A stretch of DNA of 57,892 bases, from assembly GCA_017400455.1 (NCBI GenBank), contig JAFPTC010000068.1:1-57892 (forward strand), given 5' to 3'. Both the position numbers and the translations under genes were made by a program. Position 1 is the first letter of the stretch, and every line of letters begins with the position of its first letter. This DNA comes from Prevotella sp. Lineage in GTDB: Bacteria > Bacteroidota > Bacteroidia > Bacteroidales > Bacteroidaceae. The notes beneath the pieces were generated by a model that was not told the origin of the DNA, did not search any database, and worked only from the letters and a program-made list of their open reading frames with translations. Positions 40,988-48,626 of this stretch are shown here, piece by piece.

Positions 40988-41980
40988 ATGGAACAGCCTA
41001 TCATCGACCCCATCCCAGCCGACGTGCTCAAGAGCGAGCTCACCCCCGAGCGCCAGTTGCGCATGACCAACAAGAGCCACAACGAAATCTACATCATCAC
41101 CGCCCATAACGCACCCAACGTGCTGCGCGAGATAGGCCGACTGCGCGAGATTGCCTTCCGCGAGGCAGGCGGCGGCACAGGCAAGGACTGCGACCTCGAC
41201 GAGTTCGACACCTGCGAGAACTGCTACAAGCAGCTCATCGTGTGGAACCCCGAGGCCGAGGAAATCATTGGCGGCTACCGCTATCTGGAAGGCAACAAGT
41301 GGGAGTTCGACAGCAACGGCCAGCCCATACTGGCCACCAGCCACATGTTCCACTTCAGCCAGAAGTTCCTCGACGACTACATGCCCTACACCATCGAGCT
41401 GGGGCGCTCGTTCGTATCACTCCCCTACCAGAGCTCGCGCATGGGCGCCAAGAGCCTCTTCGCCCTCGACAACCTCTGGGACGGCCTGGGCGCCCTGACC
41501 GTCATCATGCCCAACGTGCGTTACTTCTTCGGCAAGATGACCATGTACCCCAGCTACATCCGCGAGGGCCGCGACATGATACTCTTCTTCCTCCGCAAAT
41601 ATTTCAACGACAAGGACCACCTCGTCGTGCCCATGAAGCCCCTGAAAATCGAGACCGACGAGCACCAGCTCGAAGCCCTCTTCAGCGGCGGTAACTTCAA
41701 GGAAGACTATCGCATACTCAACCAGGAGGTGCGCCGCCTGGGCTACAACATTCCCCCGCTGGTGAACGCCTACATGAGCCTCTCGCCCACCATGAAGCTC
41801 TTCGGCACCGCCATCAACTACGGCTTCGGCGACGTGGAAGAGACGGGCATCCTCATTGCCGTGGACGAAATTCTGGAAGACAAGAAGGTGCGCCACATCG
41901 ACTCCTTCATTCAGGAGCACCCCGAGGCCATGAAAATAACCAGCGGCGCCGCCAAGGTCATCTACAAGTCGGGCTATTAA
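40988..41980 (+). CDS. glsB: GNAT-type N-acyltransferase, glycine-lipid GlsB-like
   Basis: 330 aa protein starting MEQPIIDPIPADVLKSEL, two bases after the O-acyltransferase gene. It has the hemolysin/OlsB-like N-acyltransferase layout: LREIGRLREIAFREAGGGTG (substrate-side helix), a GNAT beta core (LIVWNPEAEEIIGGYRYLEG) and a block with ELGRSFVSLPYQ. Likely reaction: transfer of a 3-hydroxyacyl chain from acyl-ACP to glycine, giving commendamide-type lipids, as shown for Bacteroides GlsB. The substrate amino acid cannot be read from the sequence; ornithine-type lipids would be the alternative. Co-transcribed with the upstream gene. Confidence 0.72.
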   Translation: MEQPIIDPIPADVLKSELTPERQLRMTNKSHNEIYIITAHNAPNVLREIGRLREIAFREAGGGTGKDCDLDEFDTCENCYKQLIVWNPEAEEIIGGYRYLEGNKWEFDSNGQPILATSHMFHFSQKFLDDYMPYTIELGRSFVSLPYQSSRMGAKSLFALDNLWDGLGALTVIMPNVRYFFGKMTMYPSYIREGRDMILFFLRKYFNDKDHLVVPMKPLKIETDEHQLEALFSGGNFKEDYRILNQEVRRLGYNIPPLVNAYMSLSPTMKLFGTAINYGFGDVEETGILIAVDEILEDKKVRHIDSFIQEHPEAMKITSGAAKVIYKSGY

Positions 41981-42040
41981 CCGGCCTTGCTCCAAAGGAG
42001 CATTCCACGCCCTTTTTCCTCATAGGAAACTACCTGGTTT

Positions 42041-42130
42041 TCACGGGAAGCCTTCCCGTGAAAATTTCTCACGTGAGATTTTTTCACGGGAGGCCTTCCC
42101 AGAAAAAAATCTCACGTGAGATTTTTTCAC
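42041..42130. repeat. CTCACGTGAG palindromic repeat cluster B (2 units)
   Basis: Palindromes TCTCACGTGAGA at 42067-42078 and 42110-42121 (43 bp apart), with GGGAAGCCTTCCCGTG (42045-42060) and GGGAGGCCTTCCC (42088-42100) palindromes between and before them. Between glsB and the metal ATPase gene. Confidence 0.85.
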
Positions 42131-42194
42131 GCGGCGCCACCTGCTTTTTTCCCCTAAACCCCATCTTTGCAACCAAGTTGCAAAACTTTTGACG

Positions 42195-42202
42195 TAACTT
42201 TG
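42195..42202 (+). promoter_or_regulatory. TAACTTTG -7 box for the metal ATPase gene
   Basis: TAACTTTG 29 bp before the ATG; nearby TTTG/TTG words are at 14 or 25 bp, not the ideal distance. Confidence 0.5.
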
Positions 42203-42231
42203 CAGCCGAAAACGAAAAAGAAAGCAAAGTT

Positions 42232-44199
42232 ATGGCACATCATCACGAACATCATCATCATGAGCACCACCATGAAGAAGGCGGCCTGCGCCACCAGTTG
42301 CAGCTCATAGGAGCCACCACGGTGCTGCTCATCGGCGCCGTGCTGGTGGAGAAGCACTGCGGACTGGCCACATGGCAACTGCTGCTGGTCTACCTGGTGC
42401 CCTATCTGCTGATAGGCCACGAGACCCTGCACGAGGCATGGGAAGGCATCACCAGCGGCGACATGTTCAACGAGCACTTCCTCATGTCGGTGGCCACCAT
42501 AGGCGCCTTGGCCATCGGCTTCCTGCCTGGGGCCGAGACGCAGTTTCCCGAGGCGGTCTTCGTCATGCTGTTCTTCCAGGTGGGCGAGCTCTTTGAGGGC
42601 TACGCCGAGGGGAAGAGCCGGCAGAGCATCAGTCACCTGATGGACCTGCGCCCCGACGTGGTTCACCTGGAGTCGGGCGACGTGTCGCCAGAGGAGGTAC
42701 ACGTAGGCCAGACCATCATCGTGCGGCCGGGCGAGAAAGTGCCGCTCGACGGCATCATCACCGAGGGCCGGGCAGCGCTGGACACATCGGCACTGACGGG
42801 CGAAAGCATGCCGCGACAGGCCACCACAGGCGACGAGGTGGCATCGGGCTGCGTGAACCTGAGCGGAGTGATCAGGCTGCGCACCACCAAGGAATATGGC
42901 GAGAGCACCGTGGCAAAGATGATTGAGCTGGTGGAGCACGCCGCCGACCACAAGTCGAAGAGCGAAACATTCATCACCCGCTTTGCCCGCATCTACACGC
43001 CCATCGTGGTCTTCGCCGCACTGGCACTGGCCGTCCTACCGCCACTGGTGCTCTGGCTCACCACGCATGACGCCCAGCCCTCAGCCCTTTTCGCCACCTG
43101 GATCTACCGTGCACTGATGTTCCTCGTGGTCAGCTGCCCCTGCGCACTGGTCATCAGCGTGCCGCTCACGTTCTTTGGCGGCATTGGCGGGGCGTCGAGG
43201 CGCGGCATACTGATCAAGGGAGCAAACTACATGGACGTGCTGGCCCGAGTGGACACCGTGGTGTTCGACAAGACAGGCACGCTGACCCACGGCCAGTTTG
43301 CCGTGACGGCTGTCCACCCCGACCAGTGTAACGAGCGTCAGCTGCTCCACCTGGCGGCCCATGTCGAACACTTCAGCACCCACCCCATTGGAGCCGCCTT
43401 GCGCGACGCCTTTCCCGACGAGGCCACCGACGGCTGCAGCGTGAGCGACGTCGAGGAGGTGGCTGGACAGGGCATCCGGGCCAACATAGGCGGACAGCGG
43501 GTGTGCGTGGGCAACAGAAAGATGATGGAGGCCGTGGGCGCCCAATGGCACGACTGCGAGCACGATGTGGGCACCATCATCCACGTGGCCATTGACGGGC
43601 AGTATGCCGGCCACATCGTGATCAGCGACCAGGTGAAAGCCGACAGCGCCAAGGCCATCGACCAGCTGAAGCAGATGGGAGTGAAGAAAACGGTGATGCT
43701 CACGGGCGACCGCCAGTCCGTGGCGGCCAGCGTGGCCAGTCAGCTGGGCATAGACGAATGGCATGCCGAGCTGCTGCCACAGCAGAAGGTGGAAAGAATG
43801 GACGCGCTGATGAAGGAGCAACCCGGAGTGGCCTTCGTGGGCGACGGCATCAACGATGCGCCCGTGCTGGCAAGGGCCGACGTGGGCATCGCCATGGGCG
43901 GACTTGGCAGCGACGCCGCCATAGAGGCGGCCGACGTGGCGCTGATGGACGATGAGCCGTCGAAGATTGCCACGGCCATAGGCGTGGCTCGCCGCACGCT
44001 GGCCATTGCCCGCCAGAACGTGGTCTTCGCCATTGGGGTGAAGGTGGCGGTACTGCTGCTGGCAACCTTCGGGCTGGCCACGATGTGGATGGCCGTGTTT
44101 GCCGACGTGGGAGTAACGGTGCTGGCCGTGCTCAACGCCATGAGGGCGCTGCGGCCTGCGGCCTACGGCCGAAATAATAACCTGCGGCCTACGGCCTAA
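42232..44199 (+). CDS. P1B-type heavy-metal ATPase (Zn/Cd/Pb exporter-like)
   Basis: Metal-translocating P-type ATPase, 655 aa. Instead of a CxxC HMA domain, the N terminus is a histidine cluster (residues 3-14: HHHEHHHHEHHH), a likely Zn-binding segment. TGES at 189-192 (actuator), the ion-site CPC at 302-304 in SCPCALVIS, phosphorylated Asp346 in DKTGT, the HP locus (FSTHPIGAAL) and VGDGINDAPVLARADVGIAMG-type hinge near residue 540. CPC plus a late Lys/Asp membrane pair (VKVAVLLL, MAVFADVGVT) suggests the Zn/Cd/Pb class like ZntA. The C-terminal RNNNLRPTA comes from a 26 bp tandem duplication across the stop. Own promoter, no metal regulator beside it. Confidence 0.9.
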   Translation: MAHHHEHHHHEHHHEEGGLRHQLQLIGATTVLLIGAVLVEKHCGLATWQLLLVYLVPYLLIGHETLHEAWEGITSGDMFNEHFLMSVATIGALAIGFLPGAETQFPEAVFVMLFFQVGELFEGYAEGKSRQSISHLMDLRPDVVHLESGDVSPEEVHVGQTIIVRPGEKVPLDGIITEGRAALDTSALTGESMPRQATTGDEVASGCVNLSGVIRLRTTKEYGESTVAKMIELVEHAADHKSKSETFITRFARIYTPIVVFAALALAVLPPLVLWLTTHDAQPSALFATWIYRALMFLVVSCPCALVISVPLTFFGGIGGASRRGILIKGANYMDVLARVDTVVFDKTGTLTHGQFAVTAVHPDQCNERQLLHLAAHVEHFSTHPIGAALRDAFPDEATDGCSVSDVEEVAGQGIRANIGGQRVCVGNRKMMEAVGAQWHDCEHDVGTIIHVAIDGQYAGHIVISDQVKADSAKAIDQLKQMGVKKTVMLTGDRQSVAASVASQLGIDEWHAELLPQQKVERMDALMKEQPGVAFVGDGINDAPVLARADVGIAMGGLGSDAAIEAADVALMDDEPSKIATAIGVARRTLAIARQNVVFAIGVKVAVLLLATFGLATMWMAVFADVGVTVLAVLNAMRALRPAAYGRNNNLRPTA

Positions 44200-44250
44200 A
44201 TAATAAATAATAAATAATAAATGATAAATAATAAATAATGAATTTACCGC
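44155..44250 (+). repeat. 26 bp tandem duplication and TAAATAA array at the ATPase 3' end
   Basis: CCTGCGGCCTACGGCC plus GAAATAATAA (44155-44180) is repeated with one change, T for G, at 44181-44206; that change creates the TAA stop. AATAAATAAT words then continue to about 44240, up to the convergent murF gene. Confidence 0.8.
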
Positions 44251-44253
44251 GTG

Positions 44254-45657
44254 CTACAGCAATGAGGGCAACTCGTAGAGGCGGGTGCTGTTAGAGCCTT
44301 TTACCAAGATAAGCCGTCCTTCGGGGCGGTTTTTCTGTAGTTCGGCCTTCACCTCCTCCACAGAAGGAAACTTTCGGAAGGAACAGGTGGTATGGCTGAA
44401 CTCATCGCCCACGAGCCACACCTGGCTGATGCCGGTCTCGGCAATAATGTCAACCAGCTGCTGATGCTCCTTGGCGCTGTCGGCACCAAGCTCGCGCATG
44501 TCGCCCAAGATGAGCATCTTCCCGTCAGGAGTGGCCGCATTCAGGCTACAGAAATTCTCCAGCGCGGCCATCATCGACGTGGGATTGGCGTTGTAGGCAT
44601 CCACGACAAGGCGGTTGTGGCCCGTGTCCACAAACTGCGAACGGTTGTTCGTGGGCCGATAGTCCTCCAGGGCGTGGCAGATGGCTTTGCGCTCCACTCC
44701 GAAATTGATGCCAACAGCCACGGCTGCCAGCAGGTTCTTTACGTTGTAGAGGCCCACCAACTGCGTCTGCACCTTGTGCCACTTCTGGCTCTCGCCCGTC
44801 TCTTCCAGCTCCATGAGCGGCTTGCGCCAGCGGAACTTGAGGAAGGGCTGGTCGGAGGGGATGACCTCGCCGCTGATGCAGGAATATTGCTTCTCGGGAT
44901 CGGTGCTGTAGGGCGTGACCCACATCTCGTCGGTAATCATGTCCACAAGGAAGTCGTTGTCGGCATCAAGGAAGACAAGACCATCCTGACGGGTGCGCAG
45001 ATAGTCGTAAAGCTCGCCCTTGGTCTTGATGACGCCTTCGAAGGAACCGAAGCCCTGCAAGTGGGCACGCCCCACGTTGGTGATGATGCCGCAAGTAGGC
45101 TCGGCCGTCTCGACCAGCGTCTTGATGTCGCCAGGATGGCTGGCCCCCATCTCGATAATAGCTATCTGGTGCTCGGGACGTAGGCGGAAGAGCGTCTTCG
45201 GCACGCCAACGTCGTTGTTGTAGTTGCCCTCGGTGGCCAACACGTTATACTTCTCGCTGAGCACGGCCTTCACCAGCTCCTTCGTCGTGGTCTTGCCGTT
45301 GGTGCCGGTGATGGCTATGACGGGAATGTTGAACTGGCGGCGATGCTCGCGTGCCAGGTCTTTATAAGTCTGCAACGCGTCATCCACCAGGATGATACCC
45401 CCCTCGATCCCCCCGAGGGGGGGAAGACTGTCGGCAGTATATACCGGGTATTGGTTTTTCCCGTCATAAGAAGTCTCAGGCGCCTCGTCCACAATGGCCC
45501 ATGCGCAGCCCTGACTCAAGGCCTGCGCGGCAAACTCGTTTCCGTTGAAGCGTCCCCCCTTCAGCGCAAGAAAGATGCTGCCCTCGGGGCAGTCGCGGCT
45601 GTCGGTGGTGATGCAAGGATGCTGTTGATACAGCCTGTAAAGCTCTTTGATATCCAT
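44254..45657 (-). CDS. murF: UDP-MurNAc-tripeptide-D-alanyl-D-alanine ligase MurF
   Basis: Adds D-Ala-D-Ala to complete the stem peptide. Start taken as MDIKELYRLYQQHPCI (467 aa); ATGs at 45669 and 45666 are in frame, but a strong promoter box sits directly upstream (45675-45682), so even these would be almost leaderless. P-loop [14 protein letters not shown], central domain (NVGRAHLQGFGSFEGV), C-terminal domain (VDAYNANPTSMMAALENF, ILGDMRELGADSAKEH). Around residues 93-104 there is an unusual SLPPLGGIEGGI stretch encoded by a C/G-rich inverted repeat just before ILVDDALQ. Separate from the dcw cluster by about 5 kb, as usual in Bacteroidota. Confidence 0.96.
   Translation of the reverse strand: MDIKELYRLYQQHPCITTDSRDCPEGSIFLALKGGRFNGNEFAAQALSQGCAWAIVDEAPETSYDGKNQYPVYTADSLPPLGGIEGGIILVDDALQTYKDLAREHRRQFNIPVIAITGTNGKTTTKELVKAVLSEKYNVLATEGNYNNDVGVPKTLFRLRPEHQIAIIEMGASHPGDIKTLVETAEPTCGIITNVGRAHLQGFGSFEGVIKTKGELYDYLRTRQDGLVFLDADNDFLVDMITDEMWVTPYSTDPEKQYSCISGEVIPSDQPFLKFRWRKPLMELEETGESQKWHKVQTQLVGLYNVKNLLAAVAVGINFGVERKAICHALEDYRPTNNRSQFVDTGHNRLVVDAYNANPTSMMAALENFCSLNAATPDGKMLILGDMRELGADSAKEHQQLVDIIAETGISQVWLVGDEFSHTTCSFRKFPSVEEVKAELQKNRPEGRLILVKGSNSTRLYELPSLL
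45398..45423. repeat. C/G-run inverted repeat inside murF
   Basis: CCCCCTCG and CGAGGGGG face each other around ATCCCCC. The phrase resembles the CCCCCCATCCCCCTAACTTA text in the spacer at 48601-48620. In murF it stays in frame and encodes PPLGGIEGG. Confidence 0.6.
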
Positions 45658-45674
45658 GGTTTTCATCATGGCTG

Positions 45675-45706
45675 CAAAGGTACGCCATTTTGTCGAGACG
45701 GCCAAA
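45675..45706 (-). promoter_or_regulatory. Promoter of murF
   Basis: Minus strand: TTTG (45703-45706), 20 bp, TACCTTTG (45675-45682). The expected start site is within or next to the first candidate ATG (45667-45669), supporting the downstream start at 45657 or a leaderless mRNA. Confidence 0.65.
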
Positions 45707-45734
45707 GAAATTAGCAGAAAGATTGGCCTCGTAG

Positions 45735-45768
45735 GAAAAGAAAAATCCCCGCGCTTCACAGCGCGAGG
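45735..45768 (-). terminator. Rho-independent terminator after rhaD
   Basis: Minus strand: CGCGCT / AGCGCG stem with a four-base loop (45750-45765), extended by two G:C pairs across a mismatch, then ATTTTTCTTTT. Located about 70 bp after the rhaD stop and just upstream of the murF promoter. Confidence 0.75.
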
Positions 45769-45839
45769 ATATTCCCCTTGATACACTCGGCATGCCGGTG
45801 TACAGCGGTATATATAGTCAGTAGTTGTTTTTCCTTTTG

Positions 45840-46649
45840 TCAACGGGGCAGGTTGAAGGCCCGTGTCATCTCGGCCATCTGCTCCTGGCTCATGCCCTCC
45901 GGCTCGAAGCCCATCTGGCGGGCATCGATGTAAATCTTGGCACTCTTCGAGAGCACGTCAATCTGGTCGAAGGCGTCCATCACGTCCTTACCCTTGGCAA
46001 AGACGCCATGTTTCTCCCACATCACCACGTCATAGTCCTCCAGCTCCTTCAGCGTGGCCTCGGCCAGCTGGTTCGAGCCCGGCAGGGTGTAGGGTACGAT
46101 GCCCAGGCCCAGCGGGCAGAAAGCCTTCGTCTCGGGAATCATCGACCACAGGATATTCGTCAGCACGTCCTTGCCCAGGAACTCGCGCTTGTGGCTCATG
46201 GCCACCAGCTCAATGGGGTGCGTGTGCACGGTGGCATTGTAGCCGCTGCCCGTCTCAATCTGCCGGGCGTGCACAATGAGATGGCTGGGCAGCTCGCTGG
46301 TGGGCATCACCGGCTCGTCGGCAATGATCACATACGAGGCGCAGTCGTCGAGAATGCGGATGACGCTGCCGTTCTGCATGGGCCATCGTGCCAAATCGCG
46401 CATGCGCTTGCCCGTTCCCTTGCAGTAGAAGTAGCAGCCCTTCAGCGCCGGCAGGGTAATGCCAATCTGCTTCACTTCGCTGATGGCAGGCAGCTTCTTC
46501 AGCTCCTCGTCGGCATACTCAGTGATGTTCACAGTGATGTTTCCGCCGTTGCGCTCGGCCCATCCGTTCTGCCACAGATAGCCAGCCACCTCGGCTATTT
46601 TCTCAATTTCGGCCTTCAGTGCCTGACGGCCCTCCAGAATACTCTTCAT
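45840..46649 (-). CDS. rhaD: Rhamnulose-1-phosphate aldolase RhaD
   Basis: Class II aldolase cutting L-rhamnulose 1-phosphate to dihydroxyacetone phosphate and L-lactaldehyde. 269 aa versus 274 in E. coli. The N-terminal NGGNITVN substrate loop is present. The Zn ligands are His142 and His144 in VHTHP and His214 in WEKHG; the catalytic Glu is Glu119 in TSELPSH. No kinase, isomerase, permease or regulator of rhamnose use lies nearby, so the gene stands alone with its own TAACTTTG box and terminator. Fuculose aldolase is the other family option, but the length and motifs fit RhaD. Confidence 0.92.
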   Translation of the reverse strand: MKSILEGRQALKAEIEKIAEVAGYLWQNGWAERNGGNITVNITEYADEELKKLPAISEVKQIGITLPALKGCYFYCKGTGKRMRDLARWPMQNGSVIRILDDCASYVIIADEPVMPTSELPSHLIVHARQIETGSGYNATVHTHPIELVAMSHKREFLGKDVLTNILWSMIPETKAFCPLGLGIVPYTLPGSNQLAEATLKELEDYDVVMWEKHGVFAKGKDVMDAFDQIDVLSKSAKIYIDARQMGFEPEGMSQEQMAEMTRAFNLPR

Positions 46650-46688
46650 TATTTGTTGTTATGGTTTTTATCTTTAACTTTCGGGTTG

Positions 46689-46696
46689 CAAAGTTA
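46689..46696 (-). promoter_or_regulatory. TAACTTTG -7 box for rhaD
   Basis: Minus strand, 40 bp upstream of the rhaD ATG. No good -33 element at the usual spacing. Confidence 0.5.
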
Positions 46697-46774
46697 TACC
46701 TATTTGTTGGGATACACCCGCACAATTTGATTTTTAAGCCCCGAAATTTGATTTATATCAAGTATCCGCCGACT

Positions 46775-46815
46775 TCCTCACTTCTTAACTCTTAACTCTC
46801 AACTCTTAACTCCTA
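46775..46815 (-). repeat. Low-complexity TTAACTC tract at the MATE gene stop
   Basis: CTTCTTAACTCTTAACTCTC-type words reach into the stop codon of the MATE gene. Same family as the psd-pssA spacer. Confidence 0.65.
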
Positions 46816-48173
46816 AGCGCCCTGTTCCAGTTACCCTTCAGCAGCCGCGCCAGGAAGAGCAGCCCACGGAAGGTGAGCTCGATGGCCATGGCCATCCACA
46901 CGCCCCGCAGCCCATACTGCTGCGACAGCCACCAGGCCAGCGTCAGCCTCACGCCCCACATCGAGAGCAGGCTCATCACAGCAGGCTTCAGCGTGTCGCC
47001 GGCTCCCACGAACACACCGTTGCACACGATGGAGGCCGCAAACATGGGCTCGGCAAAGGCCTCGATGCGCAGGGCAGCGGCACCCTCGCTGACTATCTGC
47101 TCCACGGGCGACATGAAGGCCATCAGCTCGGGGGCGAAGACAAACATCAGCACGCCCATCACGGTCATGACGCTGATGCCCAGCCCCACGCTCAAAGAGG
47201 CCAGCGACCGTGTCAGCAGTCGCTGACCGGCACCTATACCCTGACCCACCAGCGTGGTGGCCGCCTCGGCAATGCCATAGCCCGGCATGTAGCACAGGCT
47301 CTCCACGGTGATGGCCATCGAGTTGGCCGCAATGGCCACCGTTCCCAGGGGGGCCACGATGACGGTGCCCACAATCTGGGCGCTGCCCATGAGCAGATGT
47401 TGCAGGCCCATGGGTGCCCCGATCTTGAAGGCCGTGCGCACGGTGTCGCCCCTGGGACGGAACGAGCCTGGCCTGCCCCGCAGGCCGAGCATGTCGCTAC
47501 GCCACAACAGAAAATAGAGCATCAGTCCTGCCGTCACGGCCTCGGCCAGCGCCGTGCCCATGGCTGCCCCCTTGACGCCCATATCGAGGATATAGATAAA
47601 GAGATAGTTGAACGCGACGTCCATCACGCACATCAGAATGTTCAGTGCCGAAGGAACCTTCATGTTGCCCGAGCACTTCAGCATCGAGCCAGCCAGTCCC
47701 GACATCTGAAAGAAGATGCCAGCCAGGCCAATGACCAGGAAATACATCGATGCGTCGTGGGCTATGTCGGCCGAGCCGCCCAGCCAGTAGGGCAAGCTAC
47801 GATGGACAGCCAGGCACACCACGGTGAGCGCCAAGCTCCAGACAGCGGCGCACACCAGCGACTGGCGCAGCACGCGGCGCGCCTTCTCGAAGTCGCCCGC
47901 ACCAATGAAATGGGCCACCTGCACCGAGAAGCCCATGGCCACGGCCGACGACAGTCCGCCCAGCAGCCACGTGGTGGTCTCAACGAGGCCCACCGATGCC
48001 GTGGCCTTCTCGCCCAGATGGCCCACCATGGCATAATCGATGAAAAACATCACCGTGGCCGATATTTGCGCCAGAATACTGGGCACAGACAATTGGACGA
48101 TGAGCCGCAGCTGCTCGCTGCGCGTCATCGTGCGGCCTTCACGAATATATGAAAGCAAGTCGGTCTTTGCCAT
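46806..48173 (-). CDS. MATE-family multidrug/cation antiporter
   Basis: Inner-membrane exporter of 455 aa with about twelve helices in two homologous halves. Family marks: LSVPSILAQISATVMFFIDYAMVG in the first helices, with AMVGHLGEKATASVGL after it, and the matching second half (GAPMGLQHLLMGSAQIVGTV, APLGTVAIAANSMAI). Closest in look to the NorM/DinF-like transporters common in Bacteroidales; substrates cannot be inferred. The ATG (MAKTDLLSYIREGR) lies 118 bp downstream of a good promoter box. An out-of-frame fragment of another gene overlaps its first 49 bases. Confidence 0.93.
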   Translation of the reverse strand: MAKTDLLSYIREGRTMTRSEQLRLIVQLSVPSILAQISATVMFFIDYAMVGHLGEKATASVGLVETTTWLLGGLSSAVAMGFSVQVAHFIGAGDFEKARRVLRQSLVCAAVWSLALTVVCLAVHRSLPYWLGGSADIAHDASMYFLVIGLAGIFFQMSGLAGSMLKCSGNMKVPSALNILMCVMDVAFNYLFIYILDMGVKGAAMGTALAEAVTAGLMLYFLLWRSDMLGLRGRPGSFRPRGDTVRTAFKIGAPMGLQHLLMGSAQIVGTVIVAPLGTVAIAANSMAITVESLCYMPGYGIAEAATTLVGQGIGAGQRLLTRSLASLSVGLGISVMTVMGVLMFVFAPELMAFMSPVEQIVSEGAAALRIEAFAEPMFAASIVCNGVFVGAGDTLKPAVMSLLSMWGVRLTLAWWLSQQYGLRGVWMAMAIELTFRGLLFLARLLKGNWNRALRS

Positions 48174-48271
48174 TCTTCTGAATCAATGTGTCGTGCTGAT
48201 AAAAAGCCTTTCAGGAGTAGCAGCCGCTTCATGGCCCAGCCGAACCTTACAAATTGTTCTTTCTCCGTCAT
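48125..48271 (-). pseudogene. Short leader ORF resembling a decayed Rpn/PD-(D/E)XK transposase N terminus
   Basis: A 48-codon frame starting MTEKEQFVRFGWAMKRLL sits in the MATE leader and overlaps the MATE start out of frame. RFGWAMKRLL followed by LLKGFLS resembles, from memory, the beginning of Bacteroidota Rpn-type PD-(D/E)XK nuclease/transposase proteins, with an internal deletion. After that the reading becomes meaningless and stops. It may be a dead remnant or act as an upstream ORF for the transporter. Low certainty. Confidence 0.35.
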
Positions 48272-48290
48272 GTTGCTTTTTTATTTTCTG

Positions 48291-48322
48291 CAAAGGTAAG
48301 CATTATTCTTTAACCTGCCAAA
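48291..48322 (-). promoter_or_regulatory. Promoter upstream of the MATE gene
   Basis: Minus strand: TTTG (48319-48322), 20 bp, TACCTTTG (48291-48298). It would transcribe the short remnant ORF and then the MATE gene, giving a leader of roughly 110 bases. Confidence 0.65.
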
Positions 48323-48420
48323 TCTTTCCAATACATTTTCGGGAATTACGCGGCAGGAACTCCTCATGAAGAAACTCGGGCACGGAAAACGGGCAAAGGA
48401 CGTCGCAGCGGGCTGTGCCC

Positions 48421-48560
48421 ACGAGTAATTTTTCTGTGGAGGCTTCCCGTGAAAAAATCTCACGTGAGAAATTTTTCTGCGGAGGCTTCCCATAAAAAAA
48501 TCTCACGTGAGAAATTTTTCTGGGAGGCCTTCCCGTAAAAAAAACTCACGTGAGAAAAAT
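48421..48560. repeat. CTCACGTGAG palindromic repeat cluster C (3 units)
   Basis: Palindromes TCTCACGTGAGA at 48458-48469 and 48501-48512, and CTCACGTGAG at 48545-48554; spacing 43 and 44 bp. Intervening sequence AAATTTTTCTGCGGAGGCTT and AAATTTTTCTGGGAGGCCTT matches cluster A nearly base for base and in the same orientation. Confidence 0.85.
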
Positions 48561-48626
48561 TATCTGTGTGGGCTGAACGTAGGCTTTGCCTTGTGTTCAG
48601 CCCCCCATCCCCCTAACTTAGGGGGC

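Larger units (their letters stand above)
48272..48626. other. Intergenic region between the MATE gene and the flotillin-like gene
   Basis: Contains the MATE promoter (48291-48322), about 100 bp without recognised content, repeat cluster C (48421-48560) and a C/G-run phrase (48598-48625) next to the flotillin stop codon. No gene seen. Confidence 0.6.
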
